Source of the DNA: DASXYG01 sp036502625
Lineage (GTDB): Bacteria > Actinomycetota > Actinomycetes > Streptosporangiales > Streptosporangiaceae
NCBI GenBank assembly: GCA_036502625.1
Contig: DASXYG010000044.1
Coordinates: 1-59,452, forward strand
DNA: 59,452 nt
Reading direction: 5' to 3'
Of this stretch, positions 50,575-58,660 are shown in pieces (the stretch's first letter is position 1; each line of letters begins with the position of its first letter). Below the pieces are notes generated by a model. That model saw only the letters and a program-made list of their open reading frames with translations, had not been told where the DNA came from and did not search any database. A program made the position numbers and the translations under genes.

Positions 50575-51225
50575 ATGTCACCGGCGGTCGGCATACTGCG
50601 GAGCGTGCCGGATGACCCCGACCTCGCCCGCGCCGCGTCGCTGCCGCTCGACGCCCAGGCCGCGCTCACCGAACGCGTGCTGCGCGGCAACGAGCCGCTG
50701 GCCGCGGTGGTGTCCCGCGCCGCGCGCCTCGGCCTGCCCGGGTGGTACCTCGCGGCCGGCGCCGTCGTCCAGACGATCTGGAACGCCGTGACCGGCCGCC
50801 CTCCGGGCCACGGCATCGACGACTACGACCTCATGTACCACGACCCCGCCGACCTCTCCTGGGCGGCGGAGGACACCGCGATCGCCCGCGGCCGGGCCGC
50901 GTTCGCGGGGCTCGCGGTCAAGCCGGAGATCCGCAATGAGGCCCGCGTGCACCTCTGGTACGAGGAGAAGTTCGGCGTCCCCTGCCCGCCGTACGACAGC
51001 ACCGAGGCGGCCATCGCGTCCTTCCCGGCCACCACCTGCGCGATCGGTGTCCGCGAGGAGGGCCGCGGCGCCTGGCGCATCTACGCGCCGTACGGCCTCG
51101 CCGACACCTACGACCTGCGGCTGCGCCCCAACCCGCGGCTCGCGCCCCGCGAGGTCTACGAGGCCAAGGCCCGCCGCTGGGCCGCCCTGTGGCCAGAACT
51201 CACCGTCCTGCCCTGGCCGTCCTGA
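50575..51225 (+). CDS. Nucleotidyltransferase-like family protein (NTP_transf_6/DUF925)
   Basis: 216 residues of a conserved bacterial family annotated as nucleotidyltransferase-like. WYLAAGAVVQTIWNAVTGRPPGHGIDDYDLMYHD carries the GxxDxD-like IDDYD metal site. ARVHLWYEEKFGVPCPPYDSTEAAIASFPATTCAIGVR completes the family signature. Biochemical activity is unproven. The ATG lacks a ribosome-binding site. An internal GTG ten codons downstream has a CATACT -10-like element about 8 bp upstream, so leaderless initiation there is possible. Confidence 0.87.
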   Translation: MSPAVGILRSVPDDPDLARAASLPLDAQAALTERVLRGNEPLAAVVSRAARLGLPGWYLAAGAVVQTIWNAVTGRPPGHGIDDYDLMYHDPADLSWAAEDTAIARGRAAFAGLAVKPEIRNEARVHLWYEEKFGVPCPPYDSTEAAIASFPATTCAIGVREEGRGAWRIYAPYGLADTYDLRLRPNPRLAPREVYEAKARRWAALWPELTVLPWPS

Positions 51226-51292
51226 GCGCGCGGCGCCTGGGTGATGATGTGTGCGGCAGCCCGCCCCACCACCGCCGCCTCAGGAGGTCGCC

Positions 51293-51487
51293 ATGCGGTT
51301 CGCGTTGCGGATACTCGGCACCGAAGTGCTCGCCGTCGAGCTCGACGGAGCGTCAGACGACGACACGGAGGAGAGCGGTCCGGAGCGCAGCTTCGGTTTC
51401 CACGGCGGCTCCGGCGGCCACGCGGAACGCGCTGACGAGTACGAGGAACTGCCCGGGGTGACCGCACCGGGGCCCGCGAACCCCTGA
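51293..51487 (+). CDS. Small acidic protein, phage/actinobacterial hypothetical
   Basis: 64 residues, with MRFALRILGTEVLAVEL at the N-terminus, an Asp/Glu-rich centre and a Gly/Phe FGFHGGSGG segment. Similar short proteins occur in mycobacteriophages and actinobacterial chromosomes without known role. CAGGAGG seven bases upstream of the ATG decides the start. It ends shortly before a strong terminator and may be a stand-alone cistron. Confidence 0.7.
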   Translation: MRFALRILGTEVLAVELDGASDDDTEESGPERSFGFHGGSGGHAERADEYEELPGVTAPGPANP

Positions 51488-51506
51488 GTCCGCGCGGCCC
51501 CGCCGA

Positions 51507-51540
51507 GCTCCGTCATCGGAATCGGCCCCGATGACGGAGC
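51507..51540 (+). terminator. Strong stem-loop terminator
   Basis: Perfect 13-bp arms GCTCCGTCATCGG and CCGATGACGGAGC around an 8-nt loop, starting 19 bp after the stop of the 64-residue gene. No U-tract, as is common in high-GC actinobacteria. Confidence 0.8.
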
Positions 51541-51786
51541 GTCGCCGATACGCGCCCACAGCGTTGGGTGGGGGTTAACGACCGCGGCGCGCGGCGTGGC
51601 GGCGTACGGAGGGGATTCACCGCCACGCTCGACGCTAGGTCACCACCCCGGTACGACGCGACGCATGGATTTCAGATACTGCAAACCCCGTCCCCACAGG
51701 CGTTTCGGCGTCCCGGAGGCAAAGCGCGACACTTCGTGTCACAGTCCCCCATCCGGGAGCGGGGATCGAGTATTCTTCAAGCGGCC

Positions 51787-52884
51787 TTGATCGTCGAAGG
51801 GTCCGCTCGGGAGGTCACCATCTCAGGAGAAGAAGCACCATCCCGGGCACACGGGCCTGACCACGACGTCTCAGCCCTAGCCGCCCAAGTGAGCCAGGCG
51901 CGCGACATCCTGGAGCGCCTGGAAGACAGCGCCGAACTCCTCGCCGGAGCCCTGTCCTCCGAGCTGAGCGTGAATGCGGTGGAGAAGCGCGTAGCCGCCG
52001 CCCACACCGCCGTCGCCGAGGAACACACCCACCTCAAGCACCGCGTCGCCGAACTCACGGCCGAACACGACCGCCTCACGCACCGCGTCGCCGAACTCAC
52101 GGGCGAGCACGACCGGCTCACGCACCGCGTCGCCGAACTCACGGGTGAACACGACCGCCTCACGCACCGCATCAGCGAGCTCACCGACGACCGCGACCGC
52201 CTGGCGCACCGCACCGACGAGCTGACCGCCGAGCTCGACCACCTCCGCGCGCAGCTCTCCGCCGCACACGACGCGCTGGCCGTGTCCCGTACGGAGACCG
52301 CCGAGTCCGACGACCGCGTCCGCCTCGCCGAGACCGAACTCGCGGCCCGCGCCCAGGAACTCGCCGCGGTAACCGAGCGCCTGGAGCGCGAACGCGCCGA
52401 GTCCACCGAGCTGACCCGCAGGCTCACCGAGGCCCAGGACCACCGCGCCGCCGCCGAACGCGCCTGCGCCCAAGCCGACCGCCAGGCCCTCGACGCCCAC
52501 ACGTACGCCGACGAGATCATCGGCGAACGCGACGCCGCCCAGGCCCGCATCCAGCAGTCCAACACCCAGCTCGAAGCCGCCATAGCCCGCATCACCGAGC
52601 AGCAGGACCAGCTCCACCACCGCGACCGCCTGGTAACCGAGCTCCGCGCCACCATCACCACCCTCACCGGCGAACGCGACGCGGCCCGAGCCCAGTCCGA
52701 ACAAATCCAAGCCAAGCTCGACCAGCTAACCCCCCACATCCACGACCGCCCGGCCGGCTCCCGCCGAGCCCGCCACGCCGCCCCCGTCCCTTCGCAACTC
52801 CCCGACCCCACCCCCCACACCGGCCGCCCCCCAACCGGCGCTCCCCCGTACGGCGACCCCTCAGTAATAACCCGCCTCCCCTAA
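51787..52884 (+). CDS. Long coiled-coil protein with 14-residue tandem repeats
   Basis: About 365 residues, predominantly a parallel coiled coil from about residue 30 to 310, then a disordered Pro-rich tail. Five near-identical 14-residue units (LTHRVAELTGEHDR pattern) occur at about residues 83-155, and further heptads rich in Glu/Arg/Ala follow. No signal peptide, so probably a cytosolic scaffold, DivIVA-like or SMC-like in character but not assignable. The start is uncertain: TTG 51787 just after a TATTCT -10-like box, GTG 51736, or even the ATC at 51820, which has GGGAGG in the ideal place. Codon use is typical for the window. Confidence 0.65.
   Translation: MIVEGSAREVTISGEEAPSRAHGPDHDVSALAAQVSQARDILERLEDSAELLAGALSSELSVNAVEKRVAAAHTAVAEEHTHLKHRVAELTAEHDRLTHRVAELTGEHDRLTHRVAELTGEHDRLTHRISELTDDRDRLAHRTDELTAELDHLRAQLSAAHDALAVSRTETAESDDRVRLAETELAARAQELAAVTERLERERAESTELTRRLTEAQDHRAAAERACAQADRQALDAHTYADEIIGERDAAQARIQQSNTQLEAAIARITEQQDQLHHRDRLVTELRATITTLTGERDAARAQSEQIQAKLDQLTPHIHDRPAGSRRARHAAPVPSQLPDPTPHTGRPPTGAPPYGDPSVITRLP
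52039..52248 (+). repeat. 42-bp in-frame tandem repeats in the coiled-coil gene
   Basis: Five units starting CACCGC at 52039, 52081, 52123, 52165 and 52207, exactly 42 bp apart. The first three are nearly identical (CACCGCGTCGCCGAACTCAC...) and the last two are diverged. The period equals two heptads, so copy-number changes would lengthen the rod without breaking the coiled-coil register. Confidence 0.9.
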
Positions 52885-52957
52885 GGCCCCCCCCGCGACC
52901 TGACCTCAGCCCCGTACCCCCGGGCCAGGCGCTCCGGGCTCGCCCCAATCCCAAAGA

Positions 52958-53600
52958 CAAAGGCCGCGCCCCGCGCGACAGATTTCCCGCGACCCCAGTT
53001 CCACAATCTTTCGGCTGGCCCGCGGGGCTACCGCCCTAAGCCGAGCACACCCGGCCGCAAACTCCCCAGGCACACGGCAGCCCCGGGGCAAGGCGATTCC
53101 AGGGTCAGCGCAAACTCCCGCCCACAAAGGCCGCGCTGCCGCGCGACAGCCCTCCCGCGACCCCAGGTCCACAGTCTTTCGGCTGGGCCGCGGGGGCTAC
53201 GCCCTCAGCCGGACGGACTCGGGGCCTGATTCCAGGCATGCTCCGGTTCCCAAGGCATGCGGGGCCCCGGATCGGAGCGTGTTCTCGCGCGTGCTTCGGC
53301 TCGGAGTCGGGAGACGGTGCCCCCAGTACAAAGGCCGCGCTCCCCGCGACCGCCCTCCCGCGCCCCACGTCCACAATCTCTCATCCGATCCTCGGCCGAA
53401 CCGCCCCAAGCCAGTCCACCCCGAACCACGGCACTCCCCAGAACACACCCAGCCCCGGCCAACCAAAGGCGCAGCCCCGCGGCCCAGCGAAAGAAACTCA
53501 GAACCAAAGTCGCGAGAAGGTCGCGGGTAGACCGTCGCGCGGCAGCGCGGCCTTTGTCCCCAGAGCCACGCCACCCCCGGAACACCACGAGCACACCCGA
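52958..53600. repeat. Intergenic repeat array A (both orientations)
   Basis: The 854-bp gap between the coiled-coil gene and the MafI gene holds no gene but several copies of one repeat. Reverse copies start at about 52958, 53125 and 53329 with CAAAGGCCGCGC. Forward copies cover 53416-53488 and 53534-53600. The 23-bp word at 53125-53147 is the exact reverse complement of 53534-53556. Flanking sequence also matches: reverse copies continue CCCGCGACCCCAG...TTTCGGCTGG, forward copies have the complementary order. The same family forms array B at the window end. Open frames through it are low-quality and overlap on both strands, so I treat it as noncoding. Confidence 0.75.
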
Positions 53601-53738
53601 CCGCCGCGCCCGGGGAAATGCTCCGGCTTGTCAGCGCGGCGAGTTCCCCCGGCATGCCACAGGCTCCCGGGCATGCCCTGGCCCGGGATAAGGACGACTC
53701 CGTGCGCCCTCGTCCCGGAGCCCTGAAAGCCTGTGCTC

Positions 53739-53993
53739 TCAGTGGACCGTCAAACGATCAAGCCTGTCAGGGGGCATGTTGATGGCGCGCATGAGCTCGG
53801 CGAGCCGCCGGTGTTCGTCCGCGGTGATGGTGGCCCCCGACTGATGGAGCCCGGCGAGCAAATTGTCCAGTCCTTCGCCCCACTCACCGGCGTCGATGCT
53901 GCGGTGGACGTCTTCGTAGGCGTCGACACTAAGGCGGTCTTGGAAACCGGACGGTAGCTCATTGGCACGCCGCGCGATCTCGTACGCGTCCAT
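53739..53993 (-). CDS. MafI-family immunity protein
   Basis: 84 residues, mostly helical. The sequence DRLSVDAYEDVHRSIDAGEWGEGLDNLLAGL fits the MafI immunity family (helix-rich, with an xxxIDAGEWGEAxxxL core). MafI proteins neutralise MafB-type toxins, several of which end in an EndoU nuclease. The gene directly upstream encodes exactly such a domain, and its stop overlaps this ATG (TAATG), so the pair is co-translated. Family assignment is by pattern recognition. Confidence 0.72.
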   Translation of the reverse strand: MDAYEIARRANELPSGFQDRLSVDAYEDVHRSIDAGEWGEGLDNLLAGLHQSGATITADEHRRLAELMRAINMPPDRLDRLTVH

Positions 53994-54526
53994 TAGCCGT
54001 CCCTTGTTCGCGGATTACGGGTGACACCGGGGCTTTTGCCGTCAGGGTAGGCGGTCCATATCCGGCCGTCCGGGCGCATAACGGCCCAGACCTCCACTCG
54101 ATCGTGGTTTCGGCTAACCGCCCAGAGGCCGTTGGCCTGCTGCTTGGCGAACTGCGGCCGATACGCGGTGTGAAGCACAACGGATTCGATCTTGCTTTCG
54201 TCCCACTCTTCGGGGAACTCGCACTTCCCTGGGCTTCCAGTTCCGTACAGATGGCCTCCGCCGTCTTCATCACCGTCCAAGATGTGGGCCAATCGATCGG
54301 GTGGCAGGCGGATTCTGTCGGCGGGCGGTCGCTCGGGGTGGTCGGCGATCCCTGGGGTGTCCCACGCGCTCGGCTCGGGCCGTAACTCCAGTTCACTCCA
54401 CCACCGGGTTGCGTCCGTCCGCGTCCGGCTTGTCTGGCGGTTCGCCGGGGGCGGGTCGGTCAGCGGGCACTCCCGCAGGGTAGCTACGCGAAATCCATGG
54501 AGGAACCCCGTGCGGGCGGCGCCCAC
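53993..54526 (-). CDS. Orphan EndoU-type RNase toxin domain
   Basis: 177 residues whose C-terminal 100 residues form a bacterial EndoU nuclease domain. H81 and H92 sit in HILDGDEDGGGH, followed by GTGSPGKCEFPEEWD, and the terminal RIWTAYPDG carries the conserved Thr/Tyr. These are the expected catalytic and fold positions. It lacks the RHS, filamentous or PT-repeat delivery region and any signal peptide, so it is a detached toxin tip. A GTG preceded by AGGAGGG suggests it can nevertheless be translated; this site decides the start. Located 28 bp after the monooxygenase gene and coupled to the MafI immunity gene. Confidence 0.78.
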   Translation of the reverse strand: MGAARTGFLHGFRVATLRECPLTDPPPANRQTSRTRTDATRWWSELELRPEPSAWDTPGIADHPERPPADRIRLPPDRLAHILDGDEDGGGHLYGTGSPGKCEFPEEWDESKIESVVLHTAYRPQFAKQQANGLWAVSRNHDRVEVWAVMRPDGRIWTAYPDGKSPGVTRNPRTRDG

Positions 54527-54554
54527 GTCCGCGGACCCTCCTGCGGTTCGTGTG

Positions 54555-54866
54555 TCAGGCGGCCTGTCCGGCCGCGGGGATCTTTGCCGCGAGGACGTCG
54601 GTGCGTACGAGCTGCGGGGGCTCGGTGAAATGGTCGGTGAGGGCGGCCAGGCCGGCGCGGCCCGCTTCCAGGTGGGCCTGGCGGCCTGCCTCGTGGGGGA
54701 AGGCGTCGACGATGGCGTACGTGGTGGGGCCCAGTCGGAGCGCCATCCAGACGATCGTGTCCGGCTCCTCATCGACGTGCGAAAGAGCCTTCCTCAACTG
54801 TTCCTCGACCGCGGACTCGTGGCCGGGCCTGACCTCGAGGCGGATGAAGAGTCCTAATTCGACCAT
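54555..54866 (-). CDS. Antibiotic biosynthesis monooxygenase-family protein (putative quinol monooxygenase)
   Basis: 103 residues forming one ABM ferredoxin-like fold: LGLFIRLEVRPGHESAVEEQLRKAL, central VWMALRLGPTTYAIVDAFPHE, and a terminal strand LVRTDVLAAK. Such cofactor-free enzymes (YgiN, ActVA-Orf6 types) oxidise quinols or aromatic polyketides; some are only stress proteins. It is transcribed with the TetR gene 12 bp upstream, which likely controls it. The substrate is unknown. Confidence 0.85.
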   Translation of the reverse strand: MVELGLFIRLEVRPGHESAVEEQLRKALSHVDEEPDTIVWMALRLGPTTYAIVDAFPHEAGRQAHLEAGRAGLAALTDHFTEPPQLVRTDVLAAKIPAAGQAA

Positions 54867-54878
54867 GGTGTCGTCCTC

Positions 54879-55454
54879 TCACAGTGCCGCGATGGCGGCG
54901 TTCACGGTGCGCTGTCGCTGCTCGGGCCGCTGCCCCGTCCTGGCCAGTACGCTCATGCCGATCACCACGCTGAGCAGCATGCTCGCCGCCTCGTCCGGAT
55001 CGCACGACGGACCGATCTCCCCGTTACGCCGGCCGCGCTCCACCGCGGCGCGCAACGCGCCCTCCATCCGGGCGAACACGTCGCTCACCACCTCGGTGGC
55101 GATCTCGTCGGCGCCGGCGAGCTCGGCCGCCGTGTTCACGGCCAGGCACCCGTGCCGCAGCGCGTCGTCCGGGGCGCTCACCAGCCGCTCCAGCGCCTCA
55201 CGCAGCAGCGGCTTCACCGGTCCCGGCCGGTTCAGCAGGTCCGCGAGCGCCTCCACCCGCATCTCCCCGTACCGCCGCAACGCCAGCTCGAACAGCCGGT
55301 GCTTGCTGGTGAAGGTGTTGTAGAGGCTCCCCTTCCCGATGCCGAGCTCCCCCGCCAGCTCCTGCGGCGTGGTCGGGCCGTACCCCTTGCGCCAGAACAC
55401 CCGCATCGCCCGCTCGACGGCGACGTCCGTCTCGAACCCCTTGGGCCTGCCCAT
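54879..55454 (-). CDS. TetR-family transcriptional repressor
   Basis: 191 residues. N-terminal HTH: FETDVAVERAMRVFWRKGYGPTTPQELAGELGIGKGSLYNTFTSKHRLFELAL in parts, the AcrR/NemR-like subgroup with GxGSLYNTFxxKxxLF. The C-terminal ligand domain begins at about residue 75 and contains CLAVNTAAELAG, a feature of electrophile- or quinone-sensing members. A perfect operator-like palindrome lies 20 bp upstream of its ATG. Probable targets are itself, the ABM enzyme and perhaps the sulfatase upstream. Confidence 0.9.
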   Translation of the reverse strand: MGRPKGFETDVAVERAMRVFWRKGYGPTTPQELAGELGIGKGSLYNTFTSKHRLFELALRRYGEMRVEALADLLNRPGPVKPLLREALERLVSAPDDALRHGCLAVNTAAELAGADEIATEVVSDVFARMEGALRAAVERGRRNGEIGPSCDPDEAASMLLSVVIGMSVLARTGQRPEQRQRTVNAAIAAL

Positions 55455-55474
55455 GGCACGACCCTAGCCAGTAT

Positions 55475-55490
55475 TTGACCTACAGGTCAA
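55475..55490. promoter_or_regulatory. TetR operator palindrome
   Basis: TTGACC, centre TACA, GGTCAA: 6-bp perfect arms, with flanking T and A outside. This is the typical AcrR/NemR-class site. It lies in the 72-bp gap between the sulfatase 3' end and the TetR start, so autoregulation of the tetR-ABM operon is likely. Confidence 0.75.
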
Positions 55491-55526
55491 GAATGGACGG
55501 CGAGCGCGTTCGGCCGCGCCGGGCCG

Positions 55527-57869
55527 CTACTCCCGGGAGAAGATCGCCTTGGCCTCCTTCTCCAGGTCGGTGAAGGGCTCGCCGGAGACGTCCACGATGA
55601 CCTTGTGGATGGTGCCGTTGGTGAAGGCGTACGGGTGGGTGCCCGGGTAGTCGTCGGTCACCGGCTCGCCGCGGTCCTTGCCGACGTTCAGGCCCTCCCC
55701 GGCGAGGGAGAAGTTGCCGGGCTGGGTCTGGATCTCGCCCTCGCCCACCTTCTCGTCGTTGATGAACAGCGACAGCGTGCCGGTGGTCGGCATCCCGGTG
55801 CCCTTGCGCTCGAAGGACGCCGAGAGGATCACGTCGCCGGCCGGCACCTCCTTCTCGGACCTGATCATCTGCTCCTTGCGGCCGACGTAGTTGTAGACGT
55901 ACGTCAGCTTGCGGTCCTTGATGTACAGGCTGTGCCCGCCGAACCGGGCGCCCTGGGAGAAGAGCACCCCGCCGGGCTCGGGTTTGTCGACCGTGACGTC
56001 CGCGGCGATCGTGTAGCCGCGGTTGCGGATGTTGACGGCGGCGCTCTCCGGCACCTCGGCCGCGTCCGGGTAGTAGACGTACTGGTCGCGCGGCGGCGAG
56101 ACCTGCGGACGGCCCGGGTCGGCCAGGATCTCCACGGCCGTACGGTCCATCAGCGGCAGCCCGTTGTACAGCCCGGCCAGGTGGAACCAGTGGTTGATCA
56201 TCTCCTGGAGTTTCACCGGCTGCTCGGCCGCGAGGTCGTGCGTCTCGGTCGGATCGGCGGTCGTGTCGTACAGCTCCCACCGGTCCTGGTCGAAGTGGCC
56301 CCAGCCGGCGATCGTCGGGTGGACGCTGACGGCCTTCCAGCCCTTGTGCCAGACCGCCCGTGAGCCGAGCATCGAGAAGAACGCCGACTCCTTCGGGGTC
56401 GGCACGTCGTCGCCGTCGAACGTGGCGCGGAAGCTGACGCCCTCCAGCGGGATCTGCGGGAAGCCCTTGACGACCTCGGGCAACTCGATGCCGAGCAGGT
56501 CGTACGTCGTCGGAACGATGTCCGTCGCGTGCAGGAACTGGTGGCGGAGCTCGCCCTTGCGCTCGATGCCGGCCGGCCACGAGACGAGCAGCGGGTCGGC
56601 CACGCCGCCTTCGAAGTTGTAGCGCTTCCACATCTTGAACGGCGTGTTGAAGGCCCAGGCCCAGCCGGTCGGATAGTGGTTGTACGTGGCGGGCGAGCCG
56701 AGCTCGTCGAGGTAGCCGAGGTTGATCGTGATGTCGTCCGGGATGCTGTTGAAGAACAGGTTCTCGTTGACCGAGCCGTCCGGCCCGCCCTCGCCGCTGG
56801 CCCCGTTGTCGGAGACGAGCATGATGATCGTGTTGTCCAGTTCGCCGGCGGACTCCAGGTAGTCGAGCAGCCGGCCGATCTCGTGGTCGGTGTGGCTGAG
56901 GAACCCGGCGAAGACCTCCGCCATACGGGCGAACAGCCGCTTCTCGTCATCGGACAGCGAGTCCCACGGCCGTACGACGTCGAGCTCCGGCCACGGCTTG
57001 CCGTCCGCGCTCTCCTCCTCGGTGTAGGGGTTGAGGGGCGACAGCTCCGCCGACTCGGGGAAGATGCCCATCTGCCGCTGGCGCTCGAACACCAGCTCCC
57101 GGTACTTCTCGTACCCCATGTCGAATTTGCCGCGGTACTTCTCGATCCACTCCTTCGGCGCGTGGTGCGGCGCGTGGCAGGCGCCCGGCGCGAAGTACGT
57201 GAAGAACGGCTTCTCCGGGGCGATGGCCTTGGAGTCCTTGATGAACTCGATCGCCCGGTCGGTCAGGTCGGTCGTCAGGTGGTAGCCGTCCTCGGGGCCG
57301 GCCGGCTGCTCCACCGGGTGGTTGTCGTACACGAGGTCGGGATACCACTGGTTCGTCTCGCCGCCGAGGTAGCCGTAGTACCGCTCGAAGCCGCGGCCCA
57401 GCGGCCAGTTGCGCTTCGTCGAGGCCAGGTTCATCTCGTCGGACGCGCACAGGTGCCACTTGCCGAGCAGGTACGTGTTCCAGCCCCGCTCGGACAGCAC
57501 CTCGGCGAGCGTGGCGCACGCGAACGGGATGTGGCCGTTGGAGTTCGGGAACCCGGTGGTCGCCTCGGCGATGCAGGCCATGCCGTTCGTGGTGTGGTTG
57601 CGCCCGGTCAGCAGCGACGACCGGGTCGGCGAGCAGAGCGCCGTCGTGTGCCAGTTCGTGTACGTCAGGCCGTTGGCCGCGAGCCGGTTGATGTTCGGCG
57701 TATCGATCAGCCCGCCCCACGGCTGCATCGCGGAGAACCCCACGTCGTCGAGGACGATGTAGAGCACGTTCGGCGCCCCGGCGGGCGCGACCGGCTGGAC
57801 GAACGCCTCCCAGTCGGGCGTCGAGTCGCGATCGTCGATATTGATGGAACCCTTGAACGGCCTGGTCAT
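55527..57869 (-). CDS. Arylsulfatase (type I, formylglycine-dependent)
   Basis: 780 residues, close to the length of mycobacterial AtsA. Cleaves sulfate esters. The formylglycine motif is CSPTRSSLLTGR (C-x-P-x-R), and the Ca2+-binding Asp pair is in YIVLDDVGFSAMQPWGG. LGKWHL, the GACHAPHHAP His site and MLVSDNGASGEGG complete the active site. The C-terminal roughly 200 residues are a beta-rich domain with an arylsulfatase-typical GGVLFSQGARFGGHSLYIKD. No signal peptide, so cytosolic. The ATG (MTRPFKG) follows GGGGGGC. A formylglycine-generating enzyme is required but not in the window. Confidence 0.93.
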   Translation of the reverse strand: MTRPFKGSINIDDRDSTPDWEAFVQPVAPAGAPNVLYIVLDDVGFSAMQPWGGLIDTPNINRLAANGLTYTNWHTTALCSPTRSSLLTGRNHTTNGMACIAEATTGFPNSNGHIPFACATLAEVLSERGWNTYLLGKWHLCASDEMNLASTKRNWPLGRGFERYYGYLGGETNQWYPDLVYDNHPVEQPAGPEDGYHLTTDLTDRAIEFIKDSKAIAPEKPFFTYFAPGACHAPHHAPKEWIEKYRGKFDMGYEKYRELVFERQRQMGIFPESAELSPLNPYTEEESADGKPWPELDVVRPWDSLSDDEKRLFARMAEVFAGFLSHTDHEIGRLLDYLESAGELDNTIIMLVSDNGASGEGGPDGSVNENLFFNSIPDDITINLGYLDELGSPATYNHYPTGWAWAFNTPFKMWKRYNFEGGVADPLLVSWPAGIERKGELRHQFLHATDIVPTTYDLLGIELPEVVKGFPQIPLEGVSFRATFDGDDVPTPKESAFFSMLGSRAVWHKGWKAVSVHPTIAGWGHFDQDRWELYDTTADPTETHDLAAEQPVKLQEMINHWFHLAGLYNGLPLMDRTAVEILADPGRPQVSPPRDQYVYYPDAAEVPESAAVNIRNRGYTIAADVTVDKPEPGGVLFSQGARFGGHSLYIKDRKLTYVYNYVGRKEQMIRSEKEVPAGDVILSASFERKGTGMPTTGTLSLFINDEKVGEGEIQTQPGNFSLAGEGLNVGKDRGEPVTDDYPGTHPYAFTNGTIHKVIVDVSGEPFTDLEKEAKAIFSRE

Positions 57870-58057
57870 GCTGCCCCCCGGATACGACCGACGCGAGACC
57901 TTTCCCCGCACCCCAGCACGCTCACAGATCCGGGGCCGCCCCGGCATCACCCGGCGGGGATGAGACCGCGGCGCTCCTGGACGCCGCCGCCAGACGCGCC
58001 CGGTGCGCGGGCCTCGCGCCGGTAGCGTGGCGCGTACGCGATCGCCAAGGGGAGCCC

Positions 58058-58576
58058 ATGCGCTGGACCGTGCATTCCGAGGAGCCGCTCTACACCGACG
58101 AGTGGCTGGACATCCGCCTGGCCGACGTCGAGATCACCGAGGGCCGCCACCTCTCGCACCGCCTCATCCGTACGCCGCCCGGCGCCGGCGCGGTCATCCT
58201 GGACGACCAGCGCCGCGCCCTCCTCCTCTGGCGCCACCGCTTCATCACCGACACCTGGGGCTACGAGATCCCAATCGGCAAGGTCGACCCCGGCGAGCCC
58301 CCCATCGCCGCCGCGGCCCGCGAAACCGAGGAGGAAACCGGCTGGCGCCCGTCCGACCTGCGCCCCCTCCTCCGCGTCCAGCCATCCGCCGGAATCTCCG
58401 ACTCCGAACACCACATCTACATAACCGAACACGCCGAACACATCGGCGCCCCCACGGAGGACTTCGAGTCCGAACGCATCGAATGGATCCCCCTGGCAGA
58501 CATCGCGGCACTAACCGCCAAGGGCCACATCACCAGCGGCACATCCCTAGCCGCCTTGCTGTACGCCGCCCGGTAA
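58058..58576 (+). CDS. NUDIX hydrolase (ADP-ribose pyrophosphatase-like)
   Basis: 172 residues with the Nudix box GKVDPGEPPIAAAARETEEETGW (written here as GKVDPGEPPI then AAAARETEEETGW), matching Gx5Ex7REUxEExGU. The overall layout, WGYEIPIGKVDPGE with a C-terminal SERIEWIPLADI, resembles actinobacterial ADP-ribose/nucleotide-sugar pyrophosphatases. It would hydrolyse a nucleoside diphosphate linked to X. GGGGAGCCC precedes the ATG. Codon use becomes more A-rich in the last third, near the degraded region that follows. Confidence 0.9.
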   Translation: MRWTVHSEEPLYTDEWLDIRLADVEITEGRHLSHRLIRTPPGAGAVILDDQRRALLLWRHRFITDTWGYEIPIGKVDPGEPPIAAAARETEEETGWRPSDLRPLLRVQPSAGISDSEHHIYITEHAEHIGAPTEDFESERIEWIPLADIAALTAKGHITSGTSLAALLYAAR

Positions 58577-58660
58577 GCCACCACCGCCGCGAACTCGCCC
58601 CGCCCGCCACGCCGGACTACCAAGCGGGAGAGCGAACGCGCGTCCGCCTGGACCTCCGAA

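Noticed and set aside
52039..52248. The 42-bp repeats as a CRISPR array
   Set aside because: The units are contiguous without spacers, lie in frame within a coiled-coil gene, and no cas genes are present.
52958..53600. Array A as a CRISPR locus
   Set aside because: Copies occur in both orientations with irregular spacing and similar flanks, unlike direct repeats with unique spacers.
53197..53730. Several open frames across repeat array A
   Set aside because: They occur on both strands, follow the repeat units rather than protein-like composition, and lack ribosome-binding sites.
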